Below, one piece after another: positions 63,239 through 64,000 of a stretch of DNA of 64,000 bases (position 1 is the first letter of the stretch; every line of letters begins with the position of its first letter). The stretch is from assembly GCF_014639875.1 (NCBI RefSeq), contig NZ_BMGD01000005.1:248001-312000 (forward strand), in the 5' to 3' direction. The notes under the pieces are model-generated. The model was given only the letters and a program-made list of their open reading frames with translations. It did not search any database and was not told the origin of the DNA. This DNA is from Blastomonas aquatica (GTDB taxonomy: Bacteria > Pseudomonadota > Alphaproteobacteria > Sphingomonadales > Sphingomonadaceae). A program made the position numbers and the translations under genes.

Positions 63239-64000
63239 TCATGGCGCCAGCACCGTGATATCGGCGACGGCCTGGCCGGTGGCATCGCTGCGCTGGGCGG
63301 CGGTAACGGTATAGCCATTGTTCTGCAGCGCGATCAGCACCGCGTTCAAATCTTCGACCCGGGGCGCGGCGATCATCGCGCCGATGATTCCGCCGGGTCG
63401 GTAATCGGCCTGGCGCAGGGTCACACCCGCAACGGGCTGCATCGCCGACAGCAGGCCTGCAAGCGGCACCGTTGCGATCGCGTTTCCAGCGCCGCGCGCA
63501 GCGAGCCGGGTATCGATCGCCTGTTCGGCCTGGGAAATATCGGTCGCCTCGGGCACCAGACGCTGCGCACTGGCGAGCGCGCGGCGTTCGGCAAGGTCGG
63601 CGCCCAGATAGTTCTTGCCGATCTCGATCAGCGGAATGGCAAAGCTGATCAGCAGTAGCGCACCCAGCAGCCAGGCCAGTGTCCGCCCTTGGCCGGTGCC
63701 CAATGCAAAAAGCGGCGTGCGGCGGGCAAAGCCACCCTGACGCAGGTTCAGCGGCGGATCGGCGAGGGCTGCGACCATTGCGGCGTCGCGTGCATCCTGA
63801 TCGAGCGGTGCGGGCGGAGTCTCCCCCAGCAGCAACGCGCCTAGAGCCTCGTCCGGCGGAAGTACCAGATCGCCCAGACGGTCCACACCCAGATCGCCGA
63901 AGGTCGCGCTGACCGGCGTCTGGTTTGCGGGAAGCAGCAGCCCGACAGGTATCATCACATCGGGGTCAAGCCCGCGCAACGCCAGTTCGGCCATGTGATC
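63239..64000 (-). CDS. gspL: Type II secretion system protein L, 3' part
   Basis: Only the C-terminal 253 residues are in the window; the frame is still open at base 64000. It holds the end of the cytoplasmic actin-like domain, then ARRTPLFALGTG, the membrane helix LAWLLGALLLISFAIPLIEI (near the middle), and a periplasmic ferredoxin-like domain (TVPLAGLLSAMQPVAGVTLR, EDLNAVLIALQNNGYTVTAA). GspL links the GspE ATPase to the inner-membrane platform. More gsp genes probably lie beyond the window edge on the same strand. Confidence 0.88.
   Translation of the reverse strand, partial: DHMAELALRGLDPDVMIPVGLLLPANQTPVSATFGDLGVDRLGDLVLPPDEALGALLLGETPPAPLDQDARDAAMVAALADPPLNLRQGGFARRTPLFALGTGQGRTLAWLLGALLLISFAIPLIEIGKNYLGADLAERRALASAQRLVPEATDISQAEQAIDTRLAARGAGNAIATVPLAGLLSAMQPVAGVTLRQADYRPGGIIGAMIAAPRVEDLNAVLIALQNNGYTVTAAQRSDATGQAVADITVLAP

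Overview
The window is GC-rich, densely coded and reads as a chromosomal segment of an alphaproteobacterium, most likely a member of the Sphingomonadaceae. This rests on gene content and order: an EcfG sigma factor with a NepR-type anti-sigma factor, HWE/HisKA_2 kinases, a PopZ (DUF2497) gene between a TolC-type gene and valS, a split metH, and many sphingomonad-style small proteins. No phage, transposase, plasmid or CRISPR element was found, so this looks like core and semi-core chromosome with short palindromic repeats scattered through it.

Layout. 1-5.1 kb: 3' end of an aspartate/aromatic aminotransferase, DsbD, a secreted beta-helix protein and a CPA2 antiporter. 5.2-10.9 kb: a methionine-cycle operon on the minus strand (ArsR-methyltransferase regulator, metF, metH N-terminal half, metH C-terminal half) with a perfect operator-like palindrome touching the first gene. 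11.2-14.9 kb: two small lipoproteins, tryptophan 2,3-dioxygenase, ubiA, an XRE regulator and a small FlgM-like protein. 15-18.3 kb: Nudix hydrolase, DUF1328, entericidin-like lipoprotein, EcfG-type sigma factor, NepR and Dps, with EcfG-type promoter candidates (GGAAC-N16/17-CGTT-like) before DUF1328, ecfG and dps. 18.3-27.3 kb: a DUF2946/TonB receptor/PepSY metal-uptake set, a secreted protein, a metzincin-like protease, YaiI and DUF2269.

27.6-44.2 kb is a regulatory and stress district: three Crp/Fnr-type regulators, three HRxxN-type HWE/HisKA_2 kinases (one with a degraded ATP site), a single-domain response regulator, DUF4142, hemerythrin, a Mn-catalase/ZIP/SDR operon, a glycosyltransferase-UDP-galactopyranose mutase fusion coupled to a GH5-like hydrolase, a PHB-depolymerase-family esterase and tRNA-Cys. 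44.5-58.9 kb: pcm, tolC, popZ, valS, DUF2254, a UvrD/PcrA helicase, an alpha/beta hydrolase, recF, PspC, a YhhQ transporter and tRNA-Arg. 58.9-64 kb: ferredoxin-NADP reductase, a thioesterase/thiolase pair, and gspN, gspM and gspL (partial) of a type II secretion system.

How the parts may work together (inference): the Crp/HWE modules and the lone receiver could feed the general stress sigma switch (EcfG/NepR), whose outputs would include Dps, DUF1328 and possibly the Mn-catalase operon. The most unusual single observation is a palindromic intergenic-type repeat inserted in frame in the catalytic core of valyl-tRNA synthetase, with a second copy 2.6 kb downstream just before the helicase gene.
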